Origin: Amycolatopsis thailandensis | GTDB lineage: Bacteria; Actinomycetota; Actinomycetes; Mycobacteriales; Pseudonocardiaceae | Reading direction: 5' to 3' | NCBI RefSeq assembly: GCF_002234405.1 | Contig: NZ_NMQT01000060.1 | Location: 62,001 to 126,000 of the forward strand | DNA length: 64,000 nucleotides | Part shown: positions 1 to 8,232 of the stretch, in pieces | Numbering within the stretch: the stretch's first letter is position 1 | Layout: the number at the start of each line of letters is the position of its first letter | The notes under the pieces: generated by a model | Databases searched by the model: none | What the model saw: only the letters and a program-made list of their open reading frames with translations | Told to the model about the DNA's origin: nothing | Made by a program: the position numbers and the translations under genes

Positions 1-383
1 TCCTCGACTCCGACCGTGAGTTCCACTTCGTGGTCACCGAGGGCGCCCTGCGCTGGAACATGGGCGGGGCGGCGACCATGCAGGCCCAGGTCTGCCACCT
101 CATCGAGCTGTCGCGCAGCGGCCGGATCCGGCTGGGCGTGATCCCGTGGTCCACGGCGGTTTCGGTCCCGGTCCTCCACGGTTTCGACATCTACGACTCG
201 CGCGCGGTCCTCCTCGGGACGCAGACGGCCACGGCGCTCGTCACGGACGAACGCGAAGTGGCCGACTACGAAAAGAACTTCGCCGAAGTCGAGCGCTACG
301 CCACCTACGACGACGTCGCCTGCTCGCATCTGGCGCGGATCGCGGCCGACTACCGACAGCTCGCGGTCGAACCACTTCGGTGA
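1..383 (+). CDS. DUF5753 regulator, C-terminal part (5' truncated)
   Basis: The frame is open at the left edge and reads from base 3 to the TGA at 381-383, giving about 126 C-terminal residues. The text REFHFVVTEGALRW, then a Q-x-C-H-L-I-E-L-S segment and RLGVIPW, is typical of the DUF5753 domain. In Streptomyces and relatives this domain follows an N-terminal XRE helix-turn-helix. The HTH itself would lie left of the window. A DUF397 gene follows 198 bp downstream, the usual partner of such regulators. These pairs act in development or antibiotic control in some streptomycetes; here the role is unknown. Confidence 0.85.
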   Translation, partial: LDSDREFHFVVTEGALRWNMGGAATMQAQVCHLIELSRSGRIRLGVIPWSTAVSVPVLHGFDIYDSRAVLLGTQTATALVTDEREVADYEKNFAEVERYATYDDVACSHLARIAADYRQLAVEPLR

Positions 384-580
384 CAAAAGACCCTTTGCGC
401 TATGCACCCTGAGGGTGCATCTTGAGTAAAGCGGCTGTCGGTGAAGGCCCCTTTTCCTGCGCCGAACGCGATCGGCCGAGCCGTTCACCGACCATTCGGA
501 ACAGATCACCCGATTTCGCCAACCTTGCTGCGGCGCAACCCGTCTACTTGCCGAAACAGTCACTGGGGAAAGGCACTCCT

Positions 581-790
581 ATGACCACCACCTGGCACGA
601 GAACATGACCGGCTGGCACAAGTCGACCTACACGCACTGGGAAGAGAACGCCTGTGTCGAGGTGGGCGGCGCGCCCGGCCTCGTCGGCATCCGGGACACC
701 AAGCAGTGGGCGCTGCCGGACCGGTCCCGGCCGATTCTGGTGCTCCCGGCCGCGTCCTTCAGCGCGCTCCTCGATCACCTCGGTCGATGA
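581..790 (+). CDS. DUF397 domain protein
   Basis: A 69-residue protein that is almost entirely one DUF397 domain: W-x-K-S-T-Y near the N-terminus, then a C-V-E-V strand, a G-I-R-D-T-K turn and a final F-x-A-L-L-D-H-L helix. ATG 581 is chosen because a GGGGAAAGG purine run lies about 8 bases upstream; a TTG start at 422 would add 53 non-homologous residues. It is the small partner of the DUF5753 regulator upstream, which it probably opposes or modulates (family knowledge). The next gene starts in its stop codon, so the two are translationally coupled. Confidence 0.85.
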   Translation: MTTTWHENMTGWHKSTYTHWEENACVEVGGAPGLVGIRDTKQWALPDRSRPILVLPAASFSALLDHLGR

Positions 791-1107
791 ACGACGTCGC
801 CGAGCCGTACATGGTCCACCATCCACGGGAGATGGCGGGCCAGCTGATCAACGGCAACTGGATCGTCGCAAGGTGGGAGCACCTCGGCGAGAACGAAGAC
901 CTGGACCATTGGACCGCCGTCCTGCGCGAGTACTGCGAAGAACTCGGCGTCGATCCGTACGTCATCAACATCCCGCGGAAGAGCCTGACGATCGTCTTCA
1001 ACGGCGCGCTCCCCGCGCCGACGTTCGAGCAGCTCGAGAATTCGGTGGCGGCCATCGAGTACCACCGCTTCCTCGACCGCGAAATCGGTCCGAGACCGCT
1101 GAACTAA
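787..1107 (+). CDS. hypothetical protein coupled to DUF397 gene
   Basis: A 106-residue acidic protein with no signal peptide or membrane segment. The ATG at 787 overlaps the TGA of the DUF397 gene (ATGA), which fixes the start. Visible segments are GNWIVARWEHL, an acidic helix, DPYVINIPRKSLTIVF and a C-terminal FLDREIG. I do not recognise the family. The strict coupling suggests it works with the DUF397/DUF5753 pair, perhaps as a third component; that is inference from position only. Confidence 0.7.
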   Translation: MNDVAEPYMVHHPREMAGQLINGNWIVARWEHLGENEDLDHWTAVLREYCEELGVDPYVINIPRKSLTIVFNGALPAPTFEQLENSVAAIEYHRFLDREIGPRPLN

Positions 1108-1454
1108 GCGTCCCCGCGGTGACGGGGACCAGGCCCCGGGCCGGCCGTGGCGAATGGTCCGCCATGTCACCGGCGCGAAGACCACACCCGCGGACGGAAT
1201 CACCCGCAGTTAGGCGTATCGCCCGACGGCCGAGCCGTCGTGGCCGTAACCGGGCGTGCCGTCCCGGTCTCAGAGCGTCCAGGCGCGCCCCCGGTCGTCC
1301 GCGCTGACCGGTTTCCCTGCGCCGCATGGCCTCGACCCTTTCCGGAGAGAGCCCCGGGCCCCATCGGGTGCCGGACCTCACTTGAAGACCGCCTGAGTCG
1401 TGCCATATAGTCCACACGGAATAATCGATACGGAATCTTCCGAGAGGAACAGGC
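1108..1454. other. non-coding gap upstream of padR
   Basis: About 350 bases without a convincing gene. Candidate frames here are antisense shadows rich in arginine. The last 60 bases before the PadR start are locally A+T-rich (CATATAGTCC at about 1403) with a short CGGAA-TC-TTCCG palindrome around 1432-1443. These are plausible promoter and auto-operator sequences for the PadR gene, but nothing is strong enough to call individually. Confidence 0.4.
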
Positions 1455-2081
1455 ATGGCCGCGAAGCTCACCCCGCTCGCCATGGCGGTACTGGAACTCC
1501 TCCACGAGCGGCCCATGCACCCCTACGAGATGGCGCAGCTGATGAAGGAGCGGTACGTCAGCACGCGCGTCAAGGTGAAGGCCGGGTCGCTGTACCACAC
1601 GGTGGATCGCTTGGTGCAGAACGGTTTCATCGAGGTCGTCGAGACACAACGGGACGGCAGGCGCCCCGAACGCACCGTGTACGCGATGACGGACACCGGC
1701 CGCGACGAGTTCGTCGTCCGCGCGCAGCACATGCTCAGCACGCCCGCCGAGGAGTACCCCGAGTACCTCAGCGCGCTCGCCGTCATCGACGAGCTGGGCC
1801 CGGAGATGTCGATCACCCAGCTCAAGCACCGCGTGCTGCGACTCCAGGCCTCCGCCGCCGCCGACAAGGTCGTGCTCGAAAGCGTCGTCAACGAGCAGCA
1901 CCTGCCCGAGATCTACTGGCTCGACTGGTCCTACGCCTCCGCCCGGCGCGCCTTCGAGCTGGAGTGGACCCGAAAACTGATCGAGGACCTGGAATCCGGC
2001 CGTATCCGCTTCCAGGGCCACTGCACGCCACAACTGAACCTGGTCACCGAGGAAGACAGCGATGAACGCAAGACAAGCTAA
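1455..2081 (+). CDS. PadR-family transcriptional regulator
   Basis: A 208-residue cytoplasmic repressor. The N-terminal winged helix is typical: LAMAVLELLHERPMHPYEM, then the recognition helix and wing VKAGSLYHTVDRLVQNGFIE, followed by R-x-P-E-R-T-V-Y-A-M-T-D-x-G. The longer C-terminal helical part (about residues 90-180) matches the PadR-s2 type that dimerises. An AGAGGAAC purine run precedes ATG 1455. The exporter gene begins 20 bases before its stop, a classic PadR-plus-exporter arrangement, so it probably represses that transporter until an inducer binds. Confidence 0.9.
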   Translation: MAAKLTPLAMAVLELLHERPMHPYEMAQLMKERYVSTRVKVKAGSLYHTVDRLVQNGFIEVVETQRDGRRPERTVYAMTDTGRDEFVVRAQHMLSTPAEEYPEYLSALAVIDELGPEMSITQLKHRVLRLQASAAADKVVLESVVNEQHLPEIYWLDWSYASARRAFELEWTRKLIEDLESGRIRFQGHCTPQLNLVTEEDSDERKTS

Positions 2082-3675
2082 TCCCTGGGCCGCGCTTTCC
2101 GCGCTGTGCCTGGGTTTCTTCATGATCCTGCTGGACACCACGATCGTCTCGACCGCGATTCCCGCGATGCTGCGCGAACTCGGCGCCGGGTTGAACGCCA
2201 TCGTCTGGGTGATCAGCGTCTACCTGCTCACCTACGCGGTGCCGATGCTGTTCGCCAGCCGCCTCGGTGACCGCTTCGGGCCGAAGCGCGTCTACCTGGC
2301 CGGGCTCGTGGTGTTCACGCTGGCCTCGCTGTGGTGCGGCCTGTCCGGCTCGGTCGAGATGCTCATCGCGGCCCGCGCGGTGCAGGGTCTCGGCGCCGCC
2401 TTGATGACGCCGCAGACCTTGGCGTTCATCAGTCACCTGTTCCCGCCGTCGAAGCGTGGCCCCGCGATGGGTCTTTGGAGTGGTGTCGCCGGAATCGCGG
2501 CCATCGTCGGCCCGCTGCTCGGGGGCGTGCTCGTCGACCACCTCGGCTGGGAATGGATCTTCTTCGTCAACCTGCCGGTCGGCGTGGTCGCGATCGCGCT
2601 GGCGCTGCTCAAGGTGCCGGACTGGCAGCCGAAGCACTCGCATTCCTTCGACGTGCCGGGAATCCTGCTGTCCGGCGCGGGACTGTTCTGCATCGTCTAC
2701 GGCGTCCAAAATGGACAGCACTACGACTGGGGCCGGGTGTTCGGGCCGGTCACCGTGCTCGAGATCATCGGTTTCGGCGTCGCCCTGCTGATCGCTTTCG
2801 TGGTGTGGCAACGGTACAACCGCAAGGAACCGCTGCTGCCACTGAGCGTTTTCGGGAACCGCAACTTCTCGGCCGGGACGCTGACCTCGGTCACCGTCGG
2901 CTTCGCGATGACCGGCATGTTCCTGCCGCTGGTGATCTACATCCAGGCCGTGCTGGGCGAGTCGCCGACGATGTCCGGGCTGCTGTTCGCGCCGATGTCG
3001 TTGCTGGCGGGCATGATCGGCCCGTTCGTCGGCCGCGCTTCGGACAAGGTCAACGGCAAGATCCTCCTGATCATCGGGCTGTCCGCGCTGGCCGCGGGGA
3101 TGGTCCTGGTGGCGCTGCTCGCCCGTGCCGACGCGAACGCGTGGGCGCTGACGCCGGCGCTGCTGGTGGCGGGCGCGGGTATCGGGTTCATTTTCGCGCC
3201 GATGGGCAACCTGGCGATGAGTTCGGTCGAACCGCGGCTCATCGGGACCGCGTCGGGCATCTTCAACACCGCTCGCCAGGTCGGCGGCGTACTCGGCAGC
3301 GCGGCCGTCGGCGTGCTGTTGCAGGCGCGGATCAGCGCTTCGATCGCCGACGAGGCGGCGACCGCCGCGAACGCGTTGCCGGAACAGTACCGGGCACCGT
3401 TCGCGGAGGGTATCGCGAAGGCCGCGGAATCCACCGGGGAGTTCGGGTCTTCCGGCCCCGCGACGATGCCCGGCCTGCCTTCCGGTGTCGCCGAGCAGGC
3501 TCAGCGGCTCGCGCTCGAAGCCATCCACAATGGACTGACCGACGCGGCCAGGGTGACGTTGCTGCTTCCGGCGGCGGTGCTGCTGCTGGGCGTGCTGGCC
3601 GCGCTCACCATGCGCCGTCCGGTTCCGCGGGCTCACCACACCCCGGCCCCGGAACCCGCCCCCAGCGCCGCCTGA
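2062..3675 (+). CDS. MFS drug/metabolite exporter, DHA2 (14-TM) type
   Basis: A 537-residue membrane protein of the EmrB/QacA family, a proton-coupled exporter of drugs or secreted metabolites. Motif D1/C-like text is visible at the start (LDTTIVSTAIPAM), motif A as RLGDRFGPKRVY, and antiporter motif C as GVAGIAAIVGPLLGG. Hydrophobic segments run along the whole length, consistent with 14 helices; the tail is short, Pro/Ala-rich and cytoplasmic. The start overlaps the end of padR by 20 bases, so both are one transcription unit. The substrate cannot be told from sequence. Confidence 0.92.
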   Translation: MNARQANPWAALSALCLGFFMILLDTTIVSTAIPAMLRELGAGLNAIVWVISVYLLTYAVPMLFASRLGDRFGPKRVYLAGLVVFTLASLWCGLSGSVEMLIAARAVQGLGAALMTPQTLAFISHLFPPSKRGPAMGLWSGVAGIAAIVGPLLGGVLVDHLGWEWIFFVNLPVGVVAIALALLKVPDWQPKHSHSFDVPGILLSGAGLFCIVYGVQNGQHYDWGRVFGPVTVLEIIGFGVALLIAFVVWQRYNRKEPLLPLSVFGNRNFSAGTLTSVTVGFAMTGMFLPLVIYIQAVLGESPTMSGLLFAPMSLLAGMIGPFVGRASDKVNGKILLIIGLSALAAGMVLVALLARADANAWALTPALLVAGAGIGFIFAPMGNLAMSSVEPRLIGTASGIFNTARQVGGVLGSAAVGVLLQARISASIADEAATAANALPEQYRAPFAEGIAKAAESTGEFGSSGPATMPGLPSGVAEQAQRLALEAIHNGLTDAARVTLLLPAAVLLLGVLAALTMRRPVPRAHHTPAPEPAPSAA

Positions 3676-3730
3676 CCCCCTTCCGCGTTTCGTCCTCTGA
3701 ATGCGGTTCGCGGGGCCCACCACCGGCGCG

Positions 3731-3777
3731 ATGAAAGGTCCTTTCCTTGCGAAATTCGCAAGGAAAGGACCTTTCAT
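3731..3777. repeat. palindrome between convergent exporter and GH3 genes
   Basis: A long near-perfect inverted repeat (ATGAAAGGTCCTTTCCTTGC against its complement, with a few bases of loop) between two convergent genes. Position and stem length fit a bidirectional terminator. It belongs to the GAAGG/CCTTC palindrome family seen elsewhere in the window. A lone CGTTTCGTCCTCTGAATGCG half-repeat of another family lies just upstream (about 3686-3705). Confidence 0.75.
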
Positions 3778-3800
3778 CTCATCCGCGGGAGGGCGGAGTC

Positions 3801-5657
3801 CTACCGGCGGTACCGCAGGCCGTAGCCGTACGGGTACAGCGCCTTCTTGCCGTCACCGACGTTCACCGGTTCCTGCGCCGCACTGGCGGGCCAGCTGAAC
3901 GTCAGCTTCCCGGTCGGGTTGTAGTCGCCGTAAAGGACATCGGCGACACCGGCGCCTTCGCTACCGGGGAGCCAAGCGGCGACGAGTCCGTCGAAGCGCG
4001 GCAGTTGCGCGGCGATGTCGAGCGGGCGGCCGGACACGGTCACCACGACGACCGGGACCCCGGTGCTCTTCAGCTTGGCGATCGTGGCGAGGTCTTCCGC
4101 GTCGAGTCCGAAGCCGTTCGGACGGTCTCCCTGCCCCTCGGCGTACGGCGTTTCGCCCACCACGGCGACCGCGACCCGGTAGCTCTTGTCGATTCCGTCA
4201 CCCTCACGGTCATAGGTCACCGTGGTTCCCTTTCCGGCGCCCGATTTCAGGCCGTCGAGGATGGTCGTGCCCGGGATGACCGGGCCGCTCTGGCCTTGCC
4301 AGGTGAGCGTCCAGCCGCCCGCCTGGTTGCCGATGTCGTTCGCGTTCTTGCCCGCGACGAAGATCTTGTTGTCCTTCTTCGCCAGCGGCAGCACACCGTC
4401 GTTCTTCAGCAGCACCTGGGATTCGCGGACGGCCTGCCGGGCCAGTTCGCGATGTTCCTTGCCGCCGAAGGCTTTCTGGAGCGAGCGGTCGGTGTACGGG
4501 TGCTCGAACAAGCCGAGCTTGAACTTCTCCGTCAGGATGCGGCGGTTCGCGTCGTCGATCCGGTCGCGCGAGACACGGCCCGCCTCGACCTCGGCCTTGA
4601 GGTAGGAGATGAACTGTGGCGCGTCCCACGGGACCATGAACATGTCGATGCCCGCGTTGACCGAAAGCCGCACCTCCTCGGGGGTGAAGCCTTCCTCGCC
4701 GTCGATCTGGTTGATCGCGTTGTAGTCCGAGATCACCAGGCCGGAGAAGCGCAGTTCCTTCTTGAGGACGTCGGTGATCAGGTACTTCTGGGCGTGCATG
4801 CGCACACCTTGGAAGCTGGAGAACGAGATCATCACCGAGCCGACGCCGCGATCGATCGCCTCGCGGAACGGCGGAAGGTGGATCTGGCGCAGTTCGCGTT
4901 CGCTGATCGCGGTGTCGCCCTGGTCGACGCCGTTCGTCGTACCGCCGTCGCCGACGTAGTGCTTCGCCGTCGCGAGCACCGAACCCGGCCGCTCCCCCAG
5001 CTCGCGCCCCTGAAGGCCGGTGATCGCCGACGCGTTGGCGATGGCGTCGCGCGGGGACTCGCCGAAGGATTCGTAAGTCCGACCCCAGCGGTCGTCACGG
5101 GCGACGCACAGGCACGGCGAAAAGTCCCACTGCGGACCGGTTCCGGCGACTTCCACCGCCGTCGCGCGGCCGATCTTCTCGACCAGGCGCGGATTGTTGG
5201 CCGCGCCGAGGCCGATGTTGTGCGGGAAGATCGTCGCGCCGTAGACGTTGTTGTGACCGTGCACGGCGTCGACGCCGTACAGCGTGGGAATGCCGAGCGG
5301 CGTCGAGACCGCCGCCTTCTGGTACGAGTCGACCATGTCGGCCCAGCCGGTCGGCGTGTTGCTGGCGGGCACCGAGCCACCGCCGGAGAGCAAGGACCCG
5401 AGTTTGAGTGCGGCGGCCCCCTCGGGGGTGACCGCGCCGCGTTCGGCCTGGGTCATCTGGCCGATCTTGTCGTCGAGGCTCATCCGCTTGAGCAGGTCGT
5501 TCACCCGCGCGGACGTCGAAGCGTGCGGGTTCTTGTACAGCGGCCCGGGGCCGGCCGACGCCATCGGAGCGAGGGCCGAACCGGCTACGAGCAGGCCTGC
5601 GAGCACTGTGGTTTGCGTCGTGCGAAGTGATCTTCTGACGCGGAGGTGGGGCGGCAT
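3801..5657 (-). CDS. secreted glycoside hydrolase family 3 (beta-glucosidase type)
   Basis: A 618-residue exported enzyme that cleaves terminal beta-linked sugars from oligosaccharides. The start ATG at 5657 has GGAGGAA just upstream. Residues 1-33 form a signal peptide (twin-Arg-free, ends near MASA). The GH3 N-terminal barrel shows LLKRMSLDDKIGQMTQ, KHYVGDGGT and the nucleophile motif GLVISDYNAI (Asp near residue 311). The C-terminal GH3 domain follows (LARQAVRESQVLLKNDG; GDRPNGFGLD; TGKLTFSWP). No fibronectin-like third domain is present. It is transcribed alone. A TGTTG-N7-CAACA palindrome lies upstream. Confidence 0.9.
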   Translation of the reverse strand: MPPHLRVRRSLRTTQTTVLAGLLVAGSALAPMASAGPGPLYKNPHASTSARVNDLLKRMSLDDKIGQMTQAERGAVTPEGAAALKLGSLLSGGGSVPASNTPTGWADMVDSYQKAAVSTPLGIPTLYGVDAVHGHNNVYGATIFPHNIGLGAANNPRLVEKIGRATAVEVAGTGPQWDFSPCLCVARDDRWGRTYESFGESPRDAIANASAITGLQGRELGERPGSVLATAKHYVGDGGTTNGVDQGDTAISERELRQIHLPPFREAIDRGVGSVMISFSSFQGVRMHAQKYLITDVLKKELRFSGLVISDYNAINQIDGEEGFTPEEVRLSVNAGIDMFMVPWDAPQFISYLKAEVEAGRVSRDRIDDANRRILTEKFKLGLFEHPYTDRSLQKAFGGKEHRELARQAVRESQVLLKNDGVLPLAKKDNKIFVAGKNANDIGNQAGGWTLTWQGQSGPVIPGTTILDGLKSGAGKGTTVTYDREGDGIDKSYRVAVAVVGETPYAEGQGDRPNGFGLDAEDLATIAKLKSTGVPVVVVTVSGRPLDIAAQLPRFDGLVAAWLPGSEGAGVADVLYGDYNPTGKLTFSWPASAAQEPVNVGDGKKALYPYGYGLRYRR

Positions 5658-5686
5658 TGGTTCCTCCGTAGCTCGAACGATCCATA

Positions 5687-5703
5687 TGTTGCGCGCCACA
5701 ACA
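5687..5703. promoter_or_regulatory. possible operator of the GH3 gene
   Basis: TGTTGCGCGCCACAACA is an inverted repeat with 5-bp arms and a 7-base centre, 30 bases upstream of the GH3 start codon. It could bind a LacI- or TetR-type sugar regulator. No such regulator gene is adjacent, so this is inference from symmetry and position. Confidence 0.3.
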
Positions 5704-5769
5704 AACTAGCTTCACGTCTGGGTGTTCCAGGTCACAATCGGGCAACGGAGGGCCGTCGAGTACCTTCCG

Positions 5770-6402
5770 ATGGTGCGTTTCGTCCTCGCGTCCCAGTCCC
5801 CCGCCCGCCTCGGTGTCCTGCGTTCCGCCGGCTTCGATCCGAGCGTCGTCGTCTCCGGCGTCGACGAGGACGCGGTTGCCGCGTCCCTGACCGATCCGGC
5901 CCCGGTGGAGCTGGTCCGCGCGCTCGCCGTCGCGAAGGCCGAAGCCGTTTACGAGACGCTCGCCGGAACGCATGCCGACATGGTCATCGTTGGCTGCGAT
6001 TCGATGCTGTCGATCAACGGCGAAATGGTCGGGAAGCCACTCACGCCGGAGGCCGCGCGCGAGCGCTGGGCGTCGATGGCGGGCAAGACCGGTGAACTTC
6101 TCACCGGCCACTCGATCATCCGCGTCGAGAACGGCGAGAGGACGAAGGAAGCCTCCGGGACCGAAGGCACGACTGTTCGCTTCGGCACACCGTCGCAAGA
6201 GGAGATCGAGGCGTACATCGCGTCCGGCGAGCCGCTTCAGGTCGCCGGCGGGTTCACCCTGGACGGCCGTGGCGGCTGGTTCATCGAGGGGATCGACGGC
6301 GATTTCTCGAGCGTCATCGGGATCAGCCTGCCGCTGACCCGGCGTTTGCTGACCGAGGTCGGCGTGAGCGTCATCGATCTTTGGACCCGTCCCGCATCCT
6401 GA
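5770..6402 (+). CDS. maf: Maf-like nucleoside triphosphate pyrophosphatase
   Basis: A 210-residue house-cleaning enzyme of the Maf/HAM1 superfamily that hydrolyses non-canonical nucleotides to monophosphates. The substrate loop VLASQSPAR is at residues 4-12; the catalytic region IVGCDSMLSINGEMVGKP and the TGHSII segment follow. ATG 5770 is preferred because MVRFVLASQSPAR is the normal Maf N-terminus; an upstream GTG at 5722 would add 16 unrelated residues. In M. tuberculosis maf lies next to accD5-accE5 and near accA3. Here accA3 is 3 kb downstream, but the left neighbour is the GH3 gene. Confidence 0.92.
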   Translation: MVRFVLASQSPARLGVLRSAGFDPSVVVSGVDEDAVAASLTDPAPVELVRALAVAKAEAVYETLAGTHADMVIVGCDSMLSINGEMVGKPLTPEAARERWASMAGKTGELLTGHSIIRVENGERTKEASGTEGTTVRFGTPSQEEIEAYIASGEPLQVAGGFTLDGRGGWFIEGIDGDFSSVIGISLPLTRRLLTEVGVSVIDLWTRPAS

Positions 6403-6502
6403 GACAGCTCCCACACGATCGGGTGATCCGGAAGAGTCCTGCTTCGCCGAACGTTCTTCACGTTCGGCCAATCAGGAAACTTTCACGCACCGGAGTCGCC
6501 CC

Positions 6503-7882
6503 GTGTCTTTCATTCGGACCTACACCAGGCCAAAAGTCTTCGCGGTGGCAGTCCTCGGCTCGCTCGTCGTGGGTGCCCTTCTCGGCGTCCTCGCCAGGAG
6601 CACCGAAGCGAGCTGGCTGACCGAACTGCTCGCCCAGATCGGCTCGATCTTCACGACGCTGCTGCAGATCGCGGTGATCCCGCTGGTCTTCACGGCGATC
6701 GTGGTCGGCATCAGCAGCCTGCGCAACCTCGGCGGCGGCAAGAAGGCCGCGCGGCTGGGCGGCAAGACCGTGCTGTGGTTCGCGATCACCTCGTTCATCG
6801 CCTCGCTGATCGGCATCGCCGTCGCGAAGCTGTTCAACCCGGGCAGCGGCGGTCTCGGCGAAGGTGTCGCCGCGACCGCGAAGAACACCGACAAGGCCGC
6901 CAAGGCGACCTGGGGCTCGTGGAGCGACTTCATCAACGGGTTGCTGCCGAAGAACTTCCTCACCGCCTTCACCGAGGGCGAGACGCTTCAGGTGCTGTTC
7001 CTGGCCGTCCTGATCGGTGCGGCCGCCTACAGCCTCGGCGACAAGGCGAAGCCGTTCGTCGACTTCACGAGCAGCGTCTTCGAGATCATCCAGCGCTACC
7101 TCGGCTGGATCGTGCGCCTGGCCCCGATCGGCATCATCGGCCTGATCGGCAAGGCCGTGTCGACCTACGGTGACTCGCTGTTCAAGCCCCTGTTCACCGC
7201 CACTCTCGCGGTGTACGTCGGCTGCTTCCTGGTCCTGTTCGTGGTCTACCCGATCCTGCTGCAGTTCGTGGCGAAGGTCAGCCCGCTGAAGTTCTTCTCC
7301 AAGGCGGGCACCGCGATCCAGTTCGCGTTCGCGTCGTCCTCCTCGGGCGCGACCCTGCCGCTGACCCGCCAGGCCGCGGTGAACCTGGGCGTCCAGCCCG
7401 GCTACGCGGGCTTCGCGACTCCGCTGGCCAGCGCGACGAAGATGGACGGTTGCGCGGCGGTGTTCCCGGCGATCGGCGCGATCTTCATCGCGAACCTGTC
7501 CGGCGTTTCGCTGAGCTTCTGGCAGTACCTCGGGATCGTCGCGGCCGCGGTGTTCGGCGCGCTGGCGACCGCGGGCGTCACCGGCTGGCTGGCCGCGCTG
7601 ACCCTGACCGCCTCGGTGATCGGGCTCGACCCGGCGCAGGTCGCGCTCGGGATCGCGCTGATCTACTCGGTGAACCCGATCATGGACATGATCCGGACCG
7701 CGACCAACGTCGCGGGCCAGATCGTCGTGCCGGTCGTCGTCGCTCGCGGCGAAGGCATCCTGGACGACGAGGTGCTCAACTCGCCTACGGACCCTTCGCC
7801 CACTGACAGCGGCGACGCGGCTACTGCTCCTTCGGATTCGGATTCGGATTCAGAGAAGGAACCGGCTACCGCTGGGGCCTGA
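6503..7882 (+). CDS. dicarboxylate/amino acid:cation symporter (DAACS)
   Basis: A 459-residue membrane protein of the glutamate/aspartate and C4-dicarboxylate symporter family (GltP/DctA). Hydrophobic helices run from residue 12 to about 415. Two signature loops are visible: the serine-rich FASSSSGATLPLTRQ re-entrant loop and ATKMDGCAAVFPA, followed by GLDPAQ and the SVNPIMDMIRTATNV helix that binds cation and substrate. The last 35 residues are a hydrophilic Ser/Asp/Thr-rich tail unlike the core. It starts at GTG 6503. No regulator or sensor kinase is next to it. Confidence 0.9.
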   Translation: MSFIRTYTRPKVFAVAVLGSLVVGALLGVLARSTEASWLTELLAQIGSIFTTLLQIAVIPLVFTAIVVGISSLRNLGGGKKAARLGGKTVLWFAITSFIASLIGIAVAKLFNPGSGGLGEGVAATAKNTDKAAKATWGSWSDFINGLLPKNFLTAFTEGETLQVLFLAVLIGAAAYSLGDKAKPFVDFTSSVFEIIQRYLGWIVRLAPIGIIGLIGKAVSTYGDSLFKPLFTATLAVYVGCFLVLFVVYPILLQFVAKVSPLKFFSKAGTAIQFAFASSSSGATLPLTRQAAVNLGVQPGYAGFATPLASATKMDGCAAVFPAIGAIFIANLSGVSLSFWQYLGIVAAAVFGALATAGVTGWLAALTLTASVIGLDPAQVALGIALIYSVNPIMDMIRTATNVAGQIVVPVVVARGEGILDDEVLNSPTDPSPTDSGDAATAPSDSDSDSEKEPATAGA

Positions 7883-7895
7883 CGGCTCTGCTTTG

Positions 7896-7952
7896 AGTAC
7901 ATGAAGGCCCCCTTCCTTGCGCCAGGCACAAGGAAGGGGGCCTTCATGTACT
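7896..7952. repeat. long palindrome downstream of symporter
   Basis: Perfect 24-bp arms (7896-7919 and 7929-7952, core GTACATGAAGGCCCCCTTCC) around a 9-base loop, just after the symporter stop codon. Probably a terminator. An almost identical element sits at 58046-58104. Confidence 0.8.
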
Positions 7953-8000
7953 TGGGGTGGTCGCTACTGGCGCGATGGGCAAGTTTCCCTCGGCTGAGCC

Positions 8001-8218
8001 GCGTGAAGGGGGCCTTCACGCGCACCCGCTGTGATGTGTGGGGTTTCTGTGGCCTCTGCGGTTTCTGGGGCGACCCGCTGGTCCGTGAAGGCCTCCTTGA
8101 GGGACCCAGAGTCCGTGAAGGCCTCCTTCACTACCTTCAGAGTAGGCAAGGAGGCCTTCACGGACCTCCATCTCTCTCAACATTGAGAGACGCGATAGCA
8201 AGGGTCCTTTGCTATCGC
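8001..8218. repeat. cluster of four further palindromes and a half-repeat
   Basis: The gap 7883-8232 has no gene. After the 7896 element it holds: a GCGTGAAGG-GGG-CCTTCACGC palindrome at 8001-8021; a lone GTGAAGGCCTCCTTGAGGG half-repeat near 8086; an 18-bp-arm repeat at 8111-8165 (GTCCGTGAAGGCCTCCTT and its complement); TCTCTCAA-CA-TTGAGAGA at 8173-8190; and GCGATAGCAA/TTGCTATCGC at 8192-8218. This is the densest palindrome cluster in the window and separates two convergent genes. Confidence 0.7.
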
Positions 8219-8232
8219 TCCGGAGAGTCGCT

